Shown here: piece after piece, positions 8,794 to 17,992 of the stretch
How positions within the stretch are numbered: the first letter of the stretch is position 1
How the letters are laid out: every line of letters begins with the position of its first letter
DNA from: CAJCIS01 sp965276755
GTDB lineage: Bacteria; Pseudomonadota; Alphaproteobacteria; Acetobacterales; Acetobacteraceae
DNA length: 64,000 nucleotides
Assembly (NCBI GenBank): GCA_965276755.1
Contig: OZ255625.1
Location: 3,708,455-3,772,454 of the forward strand
Direction: 5' to 3'
Notes under the pieces: generated by a model
Databases searched by the model: none
The model's input: the letters and a program-made list of their open reading frames with translations, nothing else
Told to the model about the DNA's origin: nothing
Position numbers and translations under genes: made by a program

Positions 8794-10197
8794 TTACTCG
8801 CCCCCACACGCCACCCGCACGCGCGCCAGCGCCTCCTCCCGCCCCAACGCCACGAGCGTGGCGTCGATCCCCGGGCTGGTGGCGCTGCCGGTAAGGGCCG
8901 CGCGCAGCGGCTGGGCGACGTGGCCCAGCTTGCGGCCGGTGCGCTCGGCGTAGGCGCGCAACGCGGCATCCACGCCGGCTGCCGAGAAATCCGTCGCAGC
9001 CAGTGCGGCGCCGACCTCGCCGAGCATGGAGCGTGCCTCTTCGGTCAAGATGGCGCACGCCTTCGCATCAAACACCAACGGCACCCGCCGAGCCAAAAAC
9101 GCTGCACTCCCCGCCAACTCCACCAGCGTCTTCGCCCGCTCCTTCAACCCCGGCATCAGCGCCAAAATCCGCTGCTCAGAAACGGAATCCAGCACCACCC
9201 CCTCAACCCCCGCCAGCCGCCCCAGCACGTCGGCCGTCAACCGCGCATCATCGGCCGCCCGCAGCCAAACCCCGTTCAAATGCGTCAGCTTGGCGTAATC
9301 CATCCGGCTCGCCGCACGCCCCACACCGTCCAGATCAAACAGCGCCACCGCCTCATCCCGGGACAGCACCTCCGCATCCCCATGCCCCCACCCCAGCCGC
9401 AGCAAATAATTGCACACCGCCTCAGGCAAAAACCCCATTACCTGCAAATCAAGCGCACTCACCGCCCCATGCCGCTTGGACAATTTTGCCCCGTCCGCCC
9501 CATGGATCATCGGCACATGCGCAAACGCCGGCGCCTCCCACCCCATCGCCGCGTAAATCTGCACCTGGCGAAACGTGTTGGTCAGATGATCGTCCCCGCG
9601 AATAACGTGGCTGATCGCCATGTCATGATCGTCCACCACCACCGCATGCAAATACGTGGGCGAGCCATCGCTGCGCAGAATGATCATGTCATCCAATTCC
9701 GCATTCGCCACCCGCACGGTCCCCTGCACCAAATCCTCGACAACCGTCTCCCCCTCCCGAGGCACACGCAGCCTGATCGCCGGCGCCACGCCCGCCGGCG
9801 CATCCCCCGCGTCCCGATCCCGCCAAGTCCCGTCATACCGCGGCGGCCGCCCCTCGGCAGTCGCGCGCTCGCGCATCGCCCGCAATTCCTCCGCACTGCT
9901 ATAGCAACGATACGCGCACCCCCGAGCGAGCAACTCCCCCGCCACCTCGGCATGCCGCCCCGCCCGCGTGGACTGGAACAACGGCGGCTCGTCCGGCGAA
10001 AGCCCCAGCCACGCCAGCCCTTCCAGGATCACATCGACGGCCTGCTGGCTGTTGCGCTCCCGGTCCGTGTCCTCGATGCGCAGCAGATAGGCGCCGCCGT
10101 GGTGGCGCGCGAAGAGGTAGTTGAACAGCGCGGTGCGGACGCCGCCGATGTGCAGCAGGCCGGTGGGGGAGGGGGCGAAACGGGTGCGGACTTGCAT
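8794..10197 (-). CDS. gltX: Glutamate-tRNA ligase
   Basis: Class I aminoacyl-tRNA synthetase of 467 residues. The HIGH-type signature is in PTGLLHIGG at the N-terminus and the KMSKS-type signature in KLSKRHG near residue 245. Alphaproteobacteria often carry two GltX paralogues, and this one cannot be assigned to the discriminating or the Glu/Gln type by eye. The ATG at 10197 gives the expected N-terminus (MQVRTRFAPSPTG). It is transcribed away from dsbB across an R2 element. Confidence 0.96.
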   Translation of the reverse strand: MQVRTRFAPSPTGLLHIGGVRTALFNYLFARHHGGAYLLRIEDTDRERNSQQAVDVILEGLAWLGLSPDEPPLFQSTRAGRHAEVAGELLARGCAYRCYSSAEELRAMRERATAEGRPPRYDGTWRDRDAGDAPAGVAPAIRLRVPREGETVVEDLVQGTVRVANAELDDMIILRSDGSPTYLHAVVVDDHDMAISHVIRGDDHLTNTFRQVQIYAAMGWEAPAFAHVPMIHGADGAKLSKRHGAVSALDLQVMGFLPEAVCNYLLRLGWGHGDAEVLSRDEAVALFDLDGVGRAASRMDYAKLTHLNGVWLRAADDARLTADVLGRLAGVEGVVLDSVSEQRILALMPGLKERAKTLVELAGSAAFLARRVPLVFDAKACAILTEEARSMLGEVGAALAATDFSAAGVDAALRAYAERTGRKLGHVAQPLRAALTGSATSPGIDATLVALGREEALARVRVACGGE

Positions 10198-10211
10198 GGG
10201 GCAAGGGTTTT

Positions 10212-10256
10212 AGGAAGGTTGGGGGGAATGTGCCAATCCCCCCAAACCCGCCGTCG
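10212..10256. repeat. R2 palindrome (gltX-dsbB divergent gap)
   Basis: GGTTGGGGGGAATGTGCC followed by AATCCCCCCAAACCCGCCGTC, the single-arm form with the ATGTGCCA-type apex. It ends four bases before the dsbB ATG. Confidence 0.8.
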
Positions 10257-10259
10257 CAA

Positions 10260-10742
10260 ATGAAAGCAAGGACAATTGCCGCGATTGCGACAGCCGCTTC
10301 GCTGGCGGCCCTTGCCGTCGCACTCGGCTCGGAGCGCTTCATGGGCCTCATCCCCTGCGCGCTCTGCTACGTCGAGCGCTGGCCGTACCGCGCCGGCATA
10401 GCGCTGGGCCTGCTCGGCCTGCTGATCCCCTCCCGCGCCCTGTGCTGGCTCATGCTCGCCACCTTCCTGGCCGCCGCCACCGCCGCCGGCGTGCACGTGG
10501 GAGTCGAGCAGCACTGGTGGCCCAGCCCGCTGCCGCAATGCTCCGCCCCCAACCTTGCTGGCCTGACATCGGCCGAGCGCTTCGCCCGCATGCCAGACCA
10601 CCCCACCAAATCCTGCGAGGACCCGGACTACCCGATCCCCGCCATTCCGCTGACCTTCGCCCAGGCCAACCTGGCCTACGCCCTGGCGGTCAGCGCCGGC
10701 CTCTCCATCTTGCTGACACGGCGAGCACGGAGAAGACGATGA
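10260..10742 (+). CDS. dsbB: Disulfide bond formation protein B
   Basis: Inner-membrane quinone reductase that reoxidises DsbA. The 160-residue protein has the first redox pair in PCALCYVERWPY (CxxC) and a second Cys pair in the periplasmic loop (PLPQCSAPN and KSCEDPDY), with about four membrane segments. ATG at 10260 gives the normal N-terminus (MKARTIAAIATAAS). An upstream in-frame GTG lies inside the R2 palindrome. The stop overlaps the next start as ATGA, so dsbB and coq7 are coupled. Confidence 0.93.
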   Translation: MKARTIAAIATAASLAALAVALGSERFMGLIPCALCYVERWPYRAGIALGLLGLLIPSRALCWLMLATFLAAATAAGVHVGVEQHWWPSPLPQCSAPNLAGLTSAERFARMPDHPTKSCEDPDYPIPAIPLTFAQANLAYALAVSAGLSILLTRRARRRR

Positions 10743-11272
10743 CCCTACCAGGCGATCCCACCAACGCAGCCCGCATCCAAGCCTTCATCCGCGTCGATCA
10801 CGCCGGCGAATACGGCGCACGCCGTATCTACCAGGGCCAGATCGCCGTGCTCGGCCGCGGCCCTAAAGGCGACATCCTGCGCCAGATGCAGGCGCAGGAG
10901 GAGGTGCACCTGGCCACCTTCTCGGACCTGGTCGCCCGCCGCCGCGTGCGCCCCACGGCCCTCCTGCCGCTCTGGCACATCGCCGGCTACGCGCTGGGTG
11001 CGGTCACCGCCGCCATGGGCACGCGCGCCGCCATGGCCTGCACCGTCGCCGTCGAAGAAGCCATCGATGAGCACTACAGCGCCCAACACGCCGCCCTCGG
11101 CGAGGACGAAGCCGATCTGCGCGACACGATCGAAAAGTTCCGCGCCGAGGAATTGGAGCACCGCGATATTGGCCTCGAGCACGAGGCGGAGCTTACGCCG
11201 GGCTACCGGCTGCTGACCGCGGTCATCAAGCGGGGGTGCAAGGTGGCGATTGCGGTAAGCGAGAAAATCTAG
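10739..11272 (+). CDS. coq7: Demethoxyubiquinone hydroxylase (Coq7 type)
   Basis: Di-iron enzyme hydroxylating demethoxyubiquinone in ubiquinone synthesis. The 177 residues contain the expected carboxylate/His ligands in two halves: DHAGEYGAR and QAQEEVHLATF, then CTVAVEEAIDEHY and FRAEELEHRDIGLEH. ATG at 10739 overlaps the dsbB stop. The link with dsbB makes sense because DsbB passes electrons to ubiquinone, though the pairing may be coincidental. Confidence 0.94.
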   Translation: MTLPGDPTNAARIQAFIRVDHAGEYGARRIYQGQIAVLGRGPKGDILRQMQAQEEVHLATFSDLVARRRVRPTALLPLWHIAGYALGAVTAAMGTRAAMACTVAVEEAIDEHYSAQHAALGEDEADLRDTIEKFRAEELEHRDIGLEHEAELTPGYRLLTAVIKRGCKVAIAVSEKI

Positions 11273-11317
11273 AAAGGCTGGGGGACGCGCGCCGCGCCCC
11301 CCAAGACCCCCCGTCGA
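11273..11317. repeat. R2 palindrome (coq7 3' end)
   Basis: AAGGCTGGGGGACGCGCG followed by CCGCGCCCCCCAAGACCCC. It lies between the convergent ends of coq7 and the secreted protein and could serve as a terminator. Confidence 0.75.
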
Positions 11318-11321
11318 ATAT

Positions 11322-11858
11322 TTATTGGACCAGGCGCTCACCAGCGGCGTTTCCGGTAACCTCCTGGAACTGATTGCCGTTCGTGTCATAGAATTTGGCG
11401 TCGAACGGTCCGGTATAGCCGTTACCGTCGGCGGAGACGGTGCTGGTCTGCGTGATGTTGAGCGTACCGAGCCAATTGCCGTTGGCGTCATAGAGCCAAG
11501 TGACGTGCGTCGTCAGCTCGTTGGCGCCGCCTTGCCGCTTCCAGGCGCCGACGCAGAGATCGCCGGTGGCAGGCGGGAATTTGCCGAGCTCGTTTTCCGA
11601 CCCATCGCGAACCCAGGTGTCGAAACCCTCCATGAACAGAGTGCCGTCACTCGCTGTGCGCACATCATGCCACAATCCCACGATGGAACCCTGCCGTGCG
11701 CCGCCGTGGTGGTTCTTCGCCAGCATGGCAGCCGGCAAGGCGGCCGGCGCCACGTGCTTGCCATAGTCTTTGTTGAGCAACGGATTGCACGCCTGCGCCT
11801 GCATGGCCGTGCCGGCAACCGCCGCGGTTGCAAGTGCTGCGAGTAGTGTACGCGTCAT
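11322..11858 (-). CDS. Secreted protein of unknown function
   Basis: The 178-residue product begins with a clear signal peptide (MTRTLLAALATAAVAGTAMQAQA, cleavage near AQA-CNP). The mature part contains GSIVGLWHDVRT, EGFDTWVRDGSE, CVGAWKRQG and a repeated strand pattern, suggesting a small beta-barrel or lipocalin-like fold. The SIVGLW and GxDTWxxDG blocks recall secreted proteins of soil bacteria, but I know no function. The start at 11858 is chosen because it opens the signal peptide. It is divergent from the regulator at 12126. Confidence 0.8.
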   Translation of the reverse strand: MTRTLLAALATAAVAGTAMQAQACNPLLNKDYGKHVAPAALPAAMLAKNHHGGARQGSIVGLWHDVRTASDGTLFMEGFDTWVRDGSENELGKFPPATGDLCVGAWKRQGGANELTTHVTWLYDANGNWLGTLNITQTSTVSADGNGYTGPFDAKFYDTNGNQFQEVTGNAAGERLVQ

Positions 11859-12125
11859 GATAAAAACTCCCCATCGTTTTGGCGCCATCATTGGCGCCGC
11901 CGGTCAGCCTTGCCGTCACCCCCGCAAGCCCGGCTTTGTCCGCGCCGCCGACATCGCCTAAACTCTGCCGGACCGAGCCGTCCGGAGACCTTGCATGTCG
12001 TTGGCGCAGTGGCCGCCCTTGCCCGTGATCGTGCTTTGGCTGACGCCCCGATTGGGCCGCGTTCGCTCCCGGTGCGAAAGGACGGCACGCCGGAGAAATG
12101 CCGACTTTCCGCCGACCGAAGACCG

Positions 12126-14054
12126 ATGACCGGCCGCATCGAACCGGCCAAGCCCATCGAGGCCATCAATCTTGCCGCAATCCCCGATTTTCAACTCGGC
12201 GTCTTGCGGGTCCAGCCATCGTTACGGCGTGTCACCGCGGCCGGGCGGGAGGAACCGGTCGAACCCCGCGTCATGCAGGCGCTGATCGCATTGGCCGAGG
12301 CAGCCGGCGCGGTCGTGTCGCGGGACGCGCTGATCGATCGCTGCTGGGACGGGCGGATCGTTGGCGAGGACGCCATCAACCGCTGCATCGCCAAAGTGCG
12401 CCGGGTGGCCGAGATCGTCGAACCTGCGGCCTTCGCCATCGAGACGGTGTCCAAGGTCGGCTATCGGCTGCAGGTGCCCCGCGCAGGCGAGGAGATCGCG
12501 TCAGCATCCCCTCGAACGTTGAGTGAGAGTGCACCCGAACCAGGCGGCGGATGGCGCGTAGGATGGCGGGAGGCGGGAATTGCGGCGTTTGTCGCAGCCG
12601 TCGCTTTGGCCGTCAGTGTGGTCACCTGGCGACCGGCGGTGCCGCTGGCCAGAGCGCCCGCATCGCTAGAAGCGGCATCTTTCAATCCACCGCCACATTC
12701 GGTCGCTGTCCTCGCCTTCGCCAATCTGAGCAACGATCCCGCCCAGGAGTATCTGTCGGACGGTTTTGCCGAAGCGCTGATCGATGTTCTGAGCCGCATC
12801 GATCAGTTGCGCGTCACGGCGCGCACCTCCTCCTTCACATTCAAAAGCCACGCCGCCACGATCGAGGAGATCGGCCGCAAGCTGAACGTGGGCGCCGTGC
12901 TGGAGGGAAGCCTGCGCAGGCAGGGCACGCAACTGCGCATCGATGCGCATCTGAGCGATGCGCGCACCGGTTTTACCCTATGGTCCCAATCCTACGATCG
13001 CCAGACCGCGGACATGCTGAAGCTCCAGGATGAGATCGCGGGCGACGTGGCCGAGGCATTGCAGGTCAAACTCGTGGATACCGACGCGGCCGGGCGCAGC
13101 CTTGGCGGTACGACGAACCCGCTCGCCTTCGACGCCTACCTGCGCGGCGAACAGCATGTGCGGGCGATGGCCGAAGGCGCGCAGGCCGCTCTCGCAGAAT
13201 TCAGGACGGCCATTGCACTCGACCCCAACTTCGCATTGGCGCAGAGCAGATTGGCCTTCGTTCTCGTCATGATCGGCCAATACTCTGCCAAAGACGACAA
13301 GTACCGGGCCATGATGGCCGAAGCGCGGCGTGCCGCCGAACGAGCCATTGCCCTCGCACCCGGGCTTGGGATGGCCCATTCGAATCTGGCCATGGTCGTG
13401 CGTAACGAAGTTACCGATATGAACGCGGCGTGGATCGAAGCCGCGCGGGCCAAAGAGCTCGCGCCGGGGAGTGCCATTGTCCAGACGCAGTATGCCTCGA
13501 TTGCCGCCACCGTCGGCCGGACCGAGGAGGCCATCAGGGCCGCCAAGCGCGCGGCCGAACTCGACCCGTTACGCGCCGAATCGTGGAGCGTGCTTGGCGA
13601 CGTCTTCGAGTGCGCCCGCAAATACGATGCAGCGCGCGATGCGACCAGGAGAAGCATGACATTGACCAGTCACCCGCAATGGAGCGCTCTGGACGAGCTG
13701 GGTACCTTGGCGCTGGAGCAGGTGAAAATGGAGGACGCGCGAAGGATTTGCGGGGCAATCCCCGATCACGGTTGCATGGCGATTGCTGACCATGCGCTCG
13801 GCCGGCAGGCAGAGGCCGACAAGGACATGGCAGCCTATCTATCGCTGTTGGGCGAGTCGGGTGCCTATAATTTCAGCGAGATTTATGCGCAGTGGAACCA
13901 GCCCGAGCTTGCCAGGCACTGGCTGACCAAAGCCCGCGAGATCAACGATCCTGCCCTCTCCTGGATCAAGTGCGACACGTTCCAGGATCCCATGCGAAGT
14001 CAGCCCTGGTTCAACGAAATCGAAAATAGCCTGCATTTCCCTCCGCCGGAGTAG
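12126..14054 (+). CDS. CadC-like winged-helix regulator with TolB-like domain and TPRs
   Basis: A 642-residue membrane-anchored regulator. Residues 15-110 form an OmpR/CadC-type winged helix (VSRDALIDRCWDGRIVGEDAINR, read here in pieces). A single transmembrane segment lies near residues 150-170. Then comes the FlgO/TolB-like module (SVAVLAFANLSNDP, YLSDGFAEALIDVLSRI, RVTARTSSFTFK) and a C-terminal half of tetratricopeptide repeats (LDPNFALAQSRLAF, LDPLRAESWSVLGDVF). The family is usually named adenylate-cyclase-like or CadC-like; no cyclase domain is present. The signal sensed is unknown. ATG at 12126 is placed just before the winged helix. Confidence 0.85.
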   Translation: MTGRIEPAKPIEAINLAAIPDFQLGVLRVQPSLRRVTAAGREEPVEPRVMQALIALAEAAGAVVSRDALIDRCWDGRIVGEDAINRCIAKVRRVAEIVEPAAFAIETVSKVGYRLQVPRAGEEIASASPRTLSESAPEPGGGWRVGWREAGIAAFVAAVALAVSVVTWRPAVPLARAPASLEAASFNPPPHSVAVLAFANLSNDPAQEYLSDGFAEALIDVLSRIDQLRVTARTSSFTFKSHAATIEEIGRKLNVGAVLEGSLRRQGTQLRIDAHLSDARTGFTLWSQSYDRQTADMLKLQDEIAGDVAEALQVKLVDTDAAGRSLGGTTNPLAFDAYLRGEQHVRAMAEGAQAALAEFRTAIALDPNFALAQSRLAFVLVMIGQYSAKDDKYRAMMAEARRAAERAIALAPGLGMAHSNLAMVVRNEVTDMNAAWIEAARAKELAPGSAIVQTQYASIAATVGRTEEAIRAAKRAAELDPLRAESWSVLGDVFECARKYDAARDATRRSMTLTSHPQWSALDELGTLALEQVKMEDARRICGAIPDHGCMAIADHALGRQAEADKDMAAYLSLLGESGAYNFSEIYAQWNQPELARHWLTKAREINDPALSWIKCDTFQDPMRSQPWFNEIENSLHFPPPE

Positions 14055-14063
14055 CTGCATTGT

Positions 14064-15128
14064 CTAAACAGGCGCGGGCAGGCGTGGCTCAATTCCTCCA
14101 AGCCGTCCGACCATTCGCCGCCAGAACGGCGTGCGCCGCTCGGTCACCTCTGCCACCGCCAAGCAACACGCCAGTGTCGCCGGCAGCAGCCATAGTGGCG
14201 TCACGCCCGGGCTCACCGCGCGCAGAAACAGCATGACCGGGTAATGCAACAAATAGATCGAAAAACTGCGCGCCGCGCCAAACCGGATGGCGCGGACCAA
14301 AAGCCTGGGGCAGGGCGGCAGGCGCGCCAACAGCGCTGGCGCGGCAAGAAGATGCAGCGCAAACAGCCCGCCCACGATCGCGTCCTGTGCAAGCTCGGGC
14401 CGCAGCCCGGGCACCAACCCCAGCGGTCGCCCCCACGCGTGACACGCCGCTTCGTAGCCCAGCCAGACAGGCAGCGGCAGCAACGAGGCTATGCAGGCAG
14501 CCCCACCCGCAGGCAAACGCCTGCGATGCGCCCGCCATATGGCCGCCCCCGCGAGCCACAGCAGCCCAAGCAAGCAGATCGAAGGACCAGCCAACACCGC
14601 CACAATCGCAGGCCCCGCCACCCGCAACCCCGTCCCACCGAACCGCGCCAGGCCGAAAGCGACGTAGTAGGGTACCTCGTAGCCCAGCGACCACCACGGC
14701 ACATTCGCCCCCACGGGAATGGCCAGCTCCCAGGCGCGGTTGAAGAACAGCAGCCCCGCCGCCGCCTGCCACAGGATCGAGACGCGTTCGGGCCCATCCG
14801 GCAGGCCCGCATAATCCAGCGGCGAGATCGCGCGACCCAGCGCATCGAGCGCGAAGGTCAGCACCGCCGCGGGCACGGCGACAGACCACAGCCTAGCCAC
14901 CCTGGCGGTGGCAAAGGCGGCCAGGCCACCCTCCCGCGCGTTGGCGACATAGGCAATGACGTAGCCGCTGAGCACGAAAAACACGTCTACGGCTTGCGCC
15001 CCATAAGGCGTCAATTGCCAGAACATGCCGCCGCTCATGCGCCTGCTGCCGAAATGGCACACGACCACAGCTAGCGCTGCTGTCAGGCGCCAGGCGTCCA
15101 GATACAGAGATAGGCGCGGGGGTAGCAC
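14064..15128 (-). CDS. Acyltransferase 3 family membrane protein
   Basis: O-acyltransferase of the OafA/YrhL type, with about ten membrane segments. The N-terminal LYLDAWRLTAALAVVVCHF contains the family Arg and His, followed by VDVFFVLSGYVIAYV. It probably acetylates a surface polysaccharide or lipid. GTG at 15128 is preferred. The frame stays open to an ATG at 15179, but residues upstream (MTGGLGGMAHPPQS) are a translation of the R2 palindrome. The gene ends 10 nt from the converging regulator at 12126. Confidence 0.82.
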   Translation of the reverse strand: MLPPRLSLYLDAWRLTAALAVVVCHFGSRRMSGGMFWQLTPYGAQAVDVFFVLSGYVIAYVANAREGGLAAFATARVARLWSVAVPAAVLTFALDALGRAISPLDYAGLPDGPERVSILWQAAAGLLFFNRAWELAIPVGANVPWWSLGYEVPYYVAFGLARFGGTGLRVAGPAIVAVLAGPSICLLGLLWLAGAAIWRAHRRRLPAGGAACIASLLPLPVWLGYEAACHAWGRPLGLVPGLRPELAQDAIVGGLFALHLLAAPALLARLPPCPRLLVRAIRFGAARSFSIYLLHYPVMLFLRAVSPGVTPLWLLPATLACCLAVAEVTERRTPFWRRMVGRLGGIEPRLPAPV

Positions 15129-15129
15129 A

Positions 15130-15178
15130 GGAAGGTAAGATTGGGGGGGATGAGCCATCCCCCCCAAACCCCCCGTCA
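15130..15178. repeat. R2 palindrome (5' side of acyltransferase)
   Basis: GGGGGGGATGAGCCATCC followed by CCCCCAAACCCCCCGTCAT. It separates two minus-strand genes and contains potential starts for the acyltransferase. Confidence 0.85.
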
Positions 15179-15179
15179 T

Positions 15180-15572
15180 CTACTTGACCGGGACGCTCCA
15201 GTTCAGACCGGCGGCAGGCGCGCGCCTGTGGTCCAGGCCGTGGTCGGCGTCCGAGGCCGCAGCGTAGCCATCGCCTGCGAACTCCTCCTTATGCGCGAAA
15301 ATGGCGGGAGTCAGCGACGGACCGCCCGCGACGCTGCCGGAAGGCGGATCCACATCTGGGTCAGGCATGGGTGCGGGCGCAAAAACACCCGCCACCGCCC
15401 CGGTTTTTGACTGGGGTGCCACCAGCGCAAGCGGCTGGGTCTGCTCGGCGCTGAGCGTGGCTCCGGTCACCTGGATGGGCATGATCGGGCTCATCCCGCC
15501 AGCGAGCGCAGGTGCTCCTGTCCACAGGATAGCACCCAAGATGAGCATAGACGTAAGGGCCTGGCGCGTCAT
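15180..15572 (-). CDS. Small secreted protein of unknown function
   Basis: The 130-residue product has a signal peptide (MTRQALTSMLILGAILWTG, cleavage near ALA-GGM). The mature part is Pro/Ala-rich (FAPAPMPDPDVDPPSG) without a recognised domain. Its ATG is well placed at 15572. It lies downstream of pgk on the same strand with about 90 nt between them. Location in the periplasm is inferred; function is unknown. Confidence 0.65.
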   Translation of the reverse strand: MTRQALTSMLILGAILWTGAPALAGGMSPIMPIQVTGATLSAEQTQPLALVAPQSKTGAVAGVFAPAPMPDPDVDPPSGSVAGGPSLTPAIFAHKEEFAGDGYAAASDADHGLDHRRAPAAGLNWSVPVK

Positions 15573-15661
15573 TGCGACACGATGCCGAAGTTTTCATCGG
15601 GGATCAATGCAAAACGCGAATTGTTTACTTGTGTTTCACAAACGCCGTGTCGCGTGAGCAC

Positions 15662-16876
15662 TCACCCAGGAAAGATCACCCCGTCCAGCGATTGCAGCGC
15701 CCGTATGCCAGGCAGCACGCGACCCTCCAGCCACTCCAGGAACGCCCCGCCCGCGGTGGACACGTAGCTCATCCTGTCCAGCACGCCCGCGTGGCGCAGG
15801 GCGGAGACGGTGTCCCCGCCGCCGGCAACCGAGCGCAGATGGCCCGCCTGCGTCGCATCGGCAACCATGTGGGCGAGCGCCACGGTGGCCGCATCGAAGG
15901 GGCGTGTCTCGAACGCGCCCAGCGGGCCGTTCCACACCAGCGTGCGCAGCGTGGGAACGATGTCGCGCAGCCTGGCCACGGTCTGCGGTCCGACATCGAG
16001 GATCATGGCATCCCCCTCCACCTCGGCGATGGGCACGGTGCGCGTCGGCGCATCGGCGCGGAACTCGGTGGCGGTCACGGCATCGCTCGGCAGCACGATG
16101 GTGCAACCGGCGGCCTGCGCGCGTGCCAGGATATCCCGCGCAGTTTCGTGCATGTCCGGCTCCTGCAGCGAGCGGCCGACCGTAACGCCCTGTGCCGCCA
16201 AGAATGTGTTTGCCATGGCGCCGCCGATAATCAGAACATCCACCCGCCCAACCATGTTGGCCAACAGGTCGAGCTTGGTGGAAATTTTTGCGCCGCCGAC
16301 GACCGCACCGACAGGGCGTTCGGGGTGTTCGAGTGCCGCGGACAAGGCCTCAAGCTCGCGCTGCATCAGCCGGCCGGCGTGGCTGGGCAGGTGGGCGGCC
16401 ACGCCGGCGGTGCTGGCGTGGGCGCGATGGGCGGCGGAGAAGGCGTCATTGACGTAGATGTCGGCGAGGTTGGCCAGGGCGCGGGCCATCTCGGGGTCGT
16501 TGTCTTCCTCGCCGGGGTGAAAGCGGGTGTTTTCCAGGACCAGGACCTGGCCGGGCTCTAGCTTGGCCACCGCTTCTTCGGCGATGGGGCCGATGCAGTC
16601 ATCGGCGAAGAAGACGTCCCGGCCGAGCACATCCCGCAGCGCAGCGGAGATGGGGCGGAGGGACATTGTGGGGTTGGGGCGGCCGGCAGGGCGGTCGAAA
16701 TGGCTGACGATGATGACGCGCGCGCCTTTTTCGGCGAGCTCGCGGATGGTGGGGCTGAGGCGTTCGATGCGGGTGAGGTCGGTAATGGCGCCGTCGCGCA
16801 GCGGGACGTTGAGGTCGGCGCGCAGCAGGACGCGTTTGCCTGAGACGTTGGCGTGGTCGAGGGTTTTGAAGTCCAT
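15662..16876 (-). CDS. pgk: Phosphoglycerate kinase
   Basis: Interconverts 1,3-bisphosphoglycerate plus ADP and 3-phosphoglycerate plus ATP. The 404-residue protein has the standard start (MDFKTLDHANVSGKRVLLR), the substrate-binding RADLNVPL and VSHFDRPAGRP, the hinge region NDAFSAAHRAHAS, and the C-terminal nucleotide-binding VAGGGDTVSAL near residue 350. The glycolytic partner gap is not in this window. An R3 palindrome lies directly upstream. Confidence 0.96.
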   Translation of the reverse strand: MDFKTLDHANVSGKRVLLRADLNVPLRDGAITDLTRIERLSPTIRELAEKGARVIIVSHFDRPAGRPNPTMSLRPISAALRDVLGRDVFFADDCIGPIAEEAVAKLEPGQVLVLENTRFHPGEEDNDPEMARALANLADIYVNDAFSAAHRAHASTAGVAAHLPSHAGRLMQRELEALSAALEHPERPVGAVVGGAKISTKLDLLANMVGRVDVLIIGGAMANTFLAAQGVTVGRSLQEPDMHETARDILARAQAAGCTIVLPSDAVTATEFRADAPTRTVPIAEVEGDAMILDVGPQTVARLRDIVPTLRTLVWNGPLGAFETRPFDAATVALAHMVADATQAGHLRSVAGGGDTVSALRHAGVLDRMSYVSTAGGAFLEWLEGRVLPGIRALQSLDGVIFPG

Positions 16877-16893
16877 GAAATCCCCAATAGAAG

Positions 16894-17021
16894 AAAGGCC
16901 AGGGGCTCTGCCCCTGGACCCCGCTGGGGCCTGAGGCCCCAGACCCCCATCTTACCCGCCAAGTGTTGGGGTCTGGGGACTTGTCCCCAGCGGGGTCCAG
17001 GGGCAGAGCCCCTGGCCTTCC
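16894..17021. repeat. R3 palindrome, full copy
   Basis: AGGCCAGGGGCTCTGCCCC opens the left arm and GGGGCAGAGCCCCTGGCCT closes the right arm. Inside lie secondary stems (GGGGCCTGAGGCCCC and GGGGACTTGTCCCC). The stop codon of the membrane-protein gene sits at its edge. A second copy is at 61257-61370. Confidence 0.85.
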
Positions 17022-17884
17022 TACATTATATTTGGCTCTCGCCGCATGCCCGCATTCCAACTCGGCCGTACATCCGGCCTCAATCCAATCGGCAGTCGCA
17101 TATCCCGATAGAAAAGCCCCGTCAGCGACCCTGTCAACGAGACCAAGAGCACATCCAGCGCGGGCCGCACCGCCCAGCCGAACCGGTCCGGTGCAAGCAC
17201 CATCCAGCAGACCAGCGCCATGGCGACCGGCAATATGGCGAGCAGCCACACCAAGGCTGCCCGCAAGCCATGTAACCGGCTGATGTCCCAACCCTCGGCC
17301 AAAGCGCGCGGCAGCCCCAGCGAGATCGCCGGCAAGCCGAAGGAGAGACGCAGCACCGCCAGCAAAGCCAAGCCGACTGCTGGCAACAGCAGGATCAGGG
17401 TAAGGATGGTGGAGACGCGCCCGAGCGCAGGCCTCAGCCACAAAGCCAGCGCCAGGGGCAGGCCCAATGCCGCGGCCGCCGCCAGCGCAAGCAGCAATGC
17501 CGTGCCGAATAGCCGCGCCGCTCGCCCGAGCCACGCGGACCGGCCGGGCGCAGGCGCGTCAAGGATCATGCGGTGCAGGCCCGGCCAAAGCAGCGCGGCC
17601 AACACAATCGGCCCGACATCAACCGTGATCGCCAGCAACAGCAGGCTTGCCGCTGCGGGCAGGGTCAGCCTGCCGCCAGGTTCCAGATGCGCCTGCGCCA
17701 GACCATCAAGGCAGCCGAATCGGACAGCGCTCCACATGACCAAAGCGGCTGCGAAGGCGAGCGGCATGCGCCGCCATGCTTGCAGCGTCAGGCGCCAGGC
17801 GGTGCGCACGTCTCGCAAGATGCCGAAGCTGCGGCGCGTGCGGCGAAGCGGACGGCTCTGCGGGTCAACGCGGATCGTGGTCAC
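17021..17884 (-). CDS. Predicted integral membrane protein
   Basis: A 287-residue protein with about six hydrophobic segments (for example AAASLLLLAITVDVGPIVLA and LLLALAAAAALGLPLALAL). The N-terminus is basic and cytoplasmic. It starts with GTG at 17884. I do not recognise the family. It lies alone between two palindromic elements, upstream of pgk and on the same strand. Confidence 0.7.
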   Translation of the reverse strand: MTTIRVDPQSRPLRRTRRSFGILRDVRTAWRLTLQAWRRMPLAFAAALVMWSAVRFGCLDGLAQAHLEPGGRLTLPAAASLLLLAITVDVGPIVLAALLWPGLHRMILDAPAPGRSAWLGRAARLFGTALLLALAAAAALGLPLALALWLRPALGRVSTILTLILLLPAVGLALLAVLRLSFGLPAISLGLPRALAEGWDISRLHGLRAALVWLLAILPVAMALVCWMVLAPDRFGWAVRPALDVLLVSLTGSLTGLFYRDMRLPIGLRPDVRPSWNAGMRREPNIM

Positions 17885-17934
17885 GGCGTTACCTGCGTTG
17901 GTTGAGTTGGTGAGCGAAAGGCAAGTGAAAGATT

Positions 17935-17976
17935 GGGGGAGATGTGGCTGACGTAAACGTCAGCCACATCTCCCCC
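17935..17976. repeat. R2 palindrome, perfect 20-bp arms
   Basis: GGGGGAGATGTGGCTGACGT, two bases (AA), then its exact reverse complement. This is the variant with the GTGGCTG-CAGCCAC apex, also seen near 53810. It lies between the S41 peptidase stop and the membrane-protein start. Confidence 0.9.
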
Positions 17977-17992
17977 AGGCTTCTCGCAATAA

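Noticed and set aside
8920..10263. 447-residue plus-strand ORF
   Set aside because: Antisense to gltX, which has both synthetase signatures.
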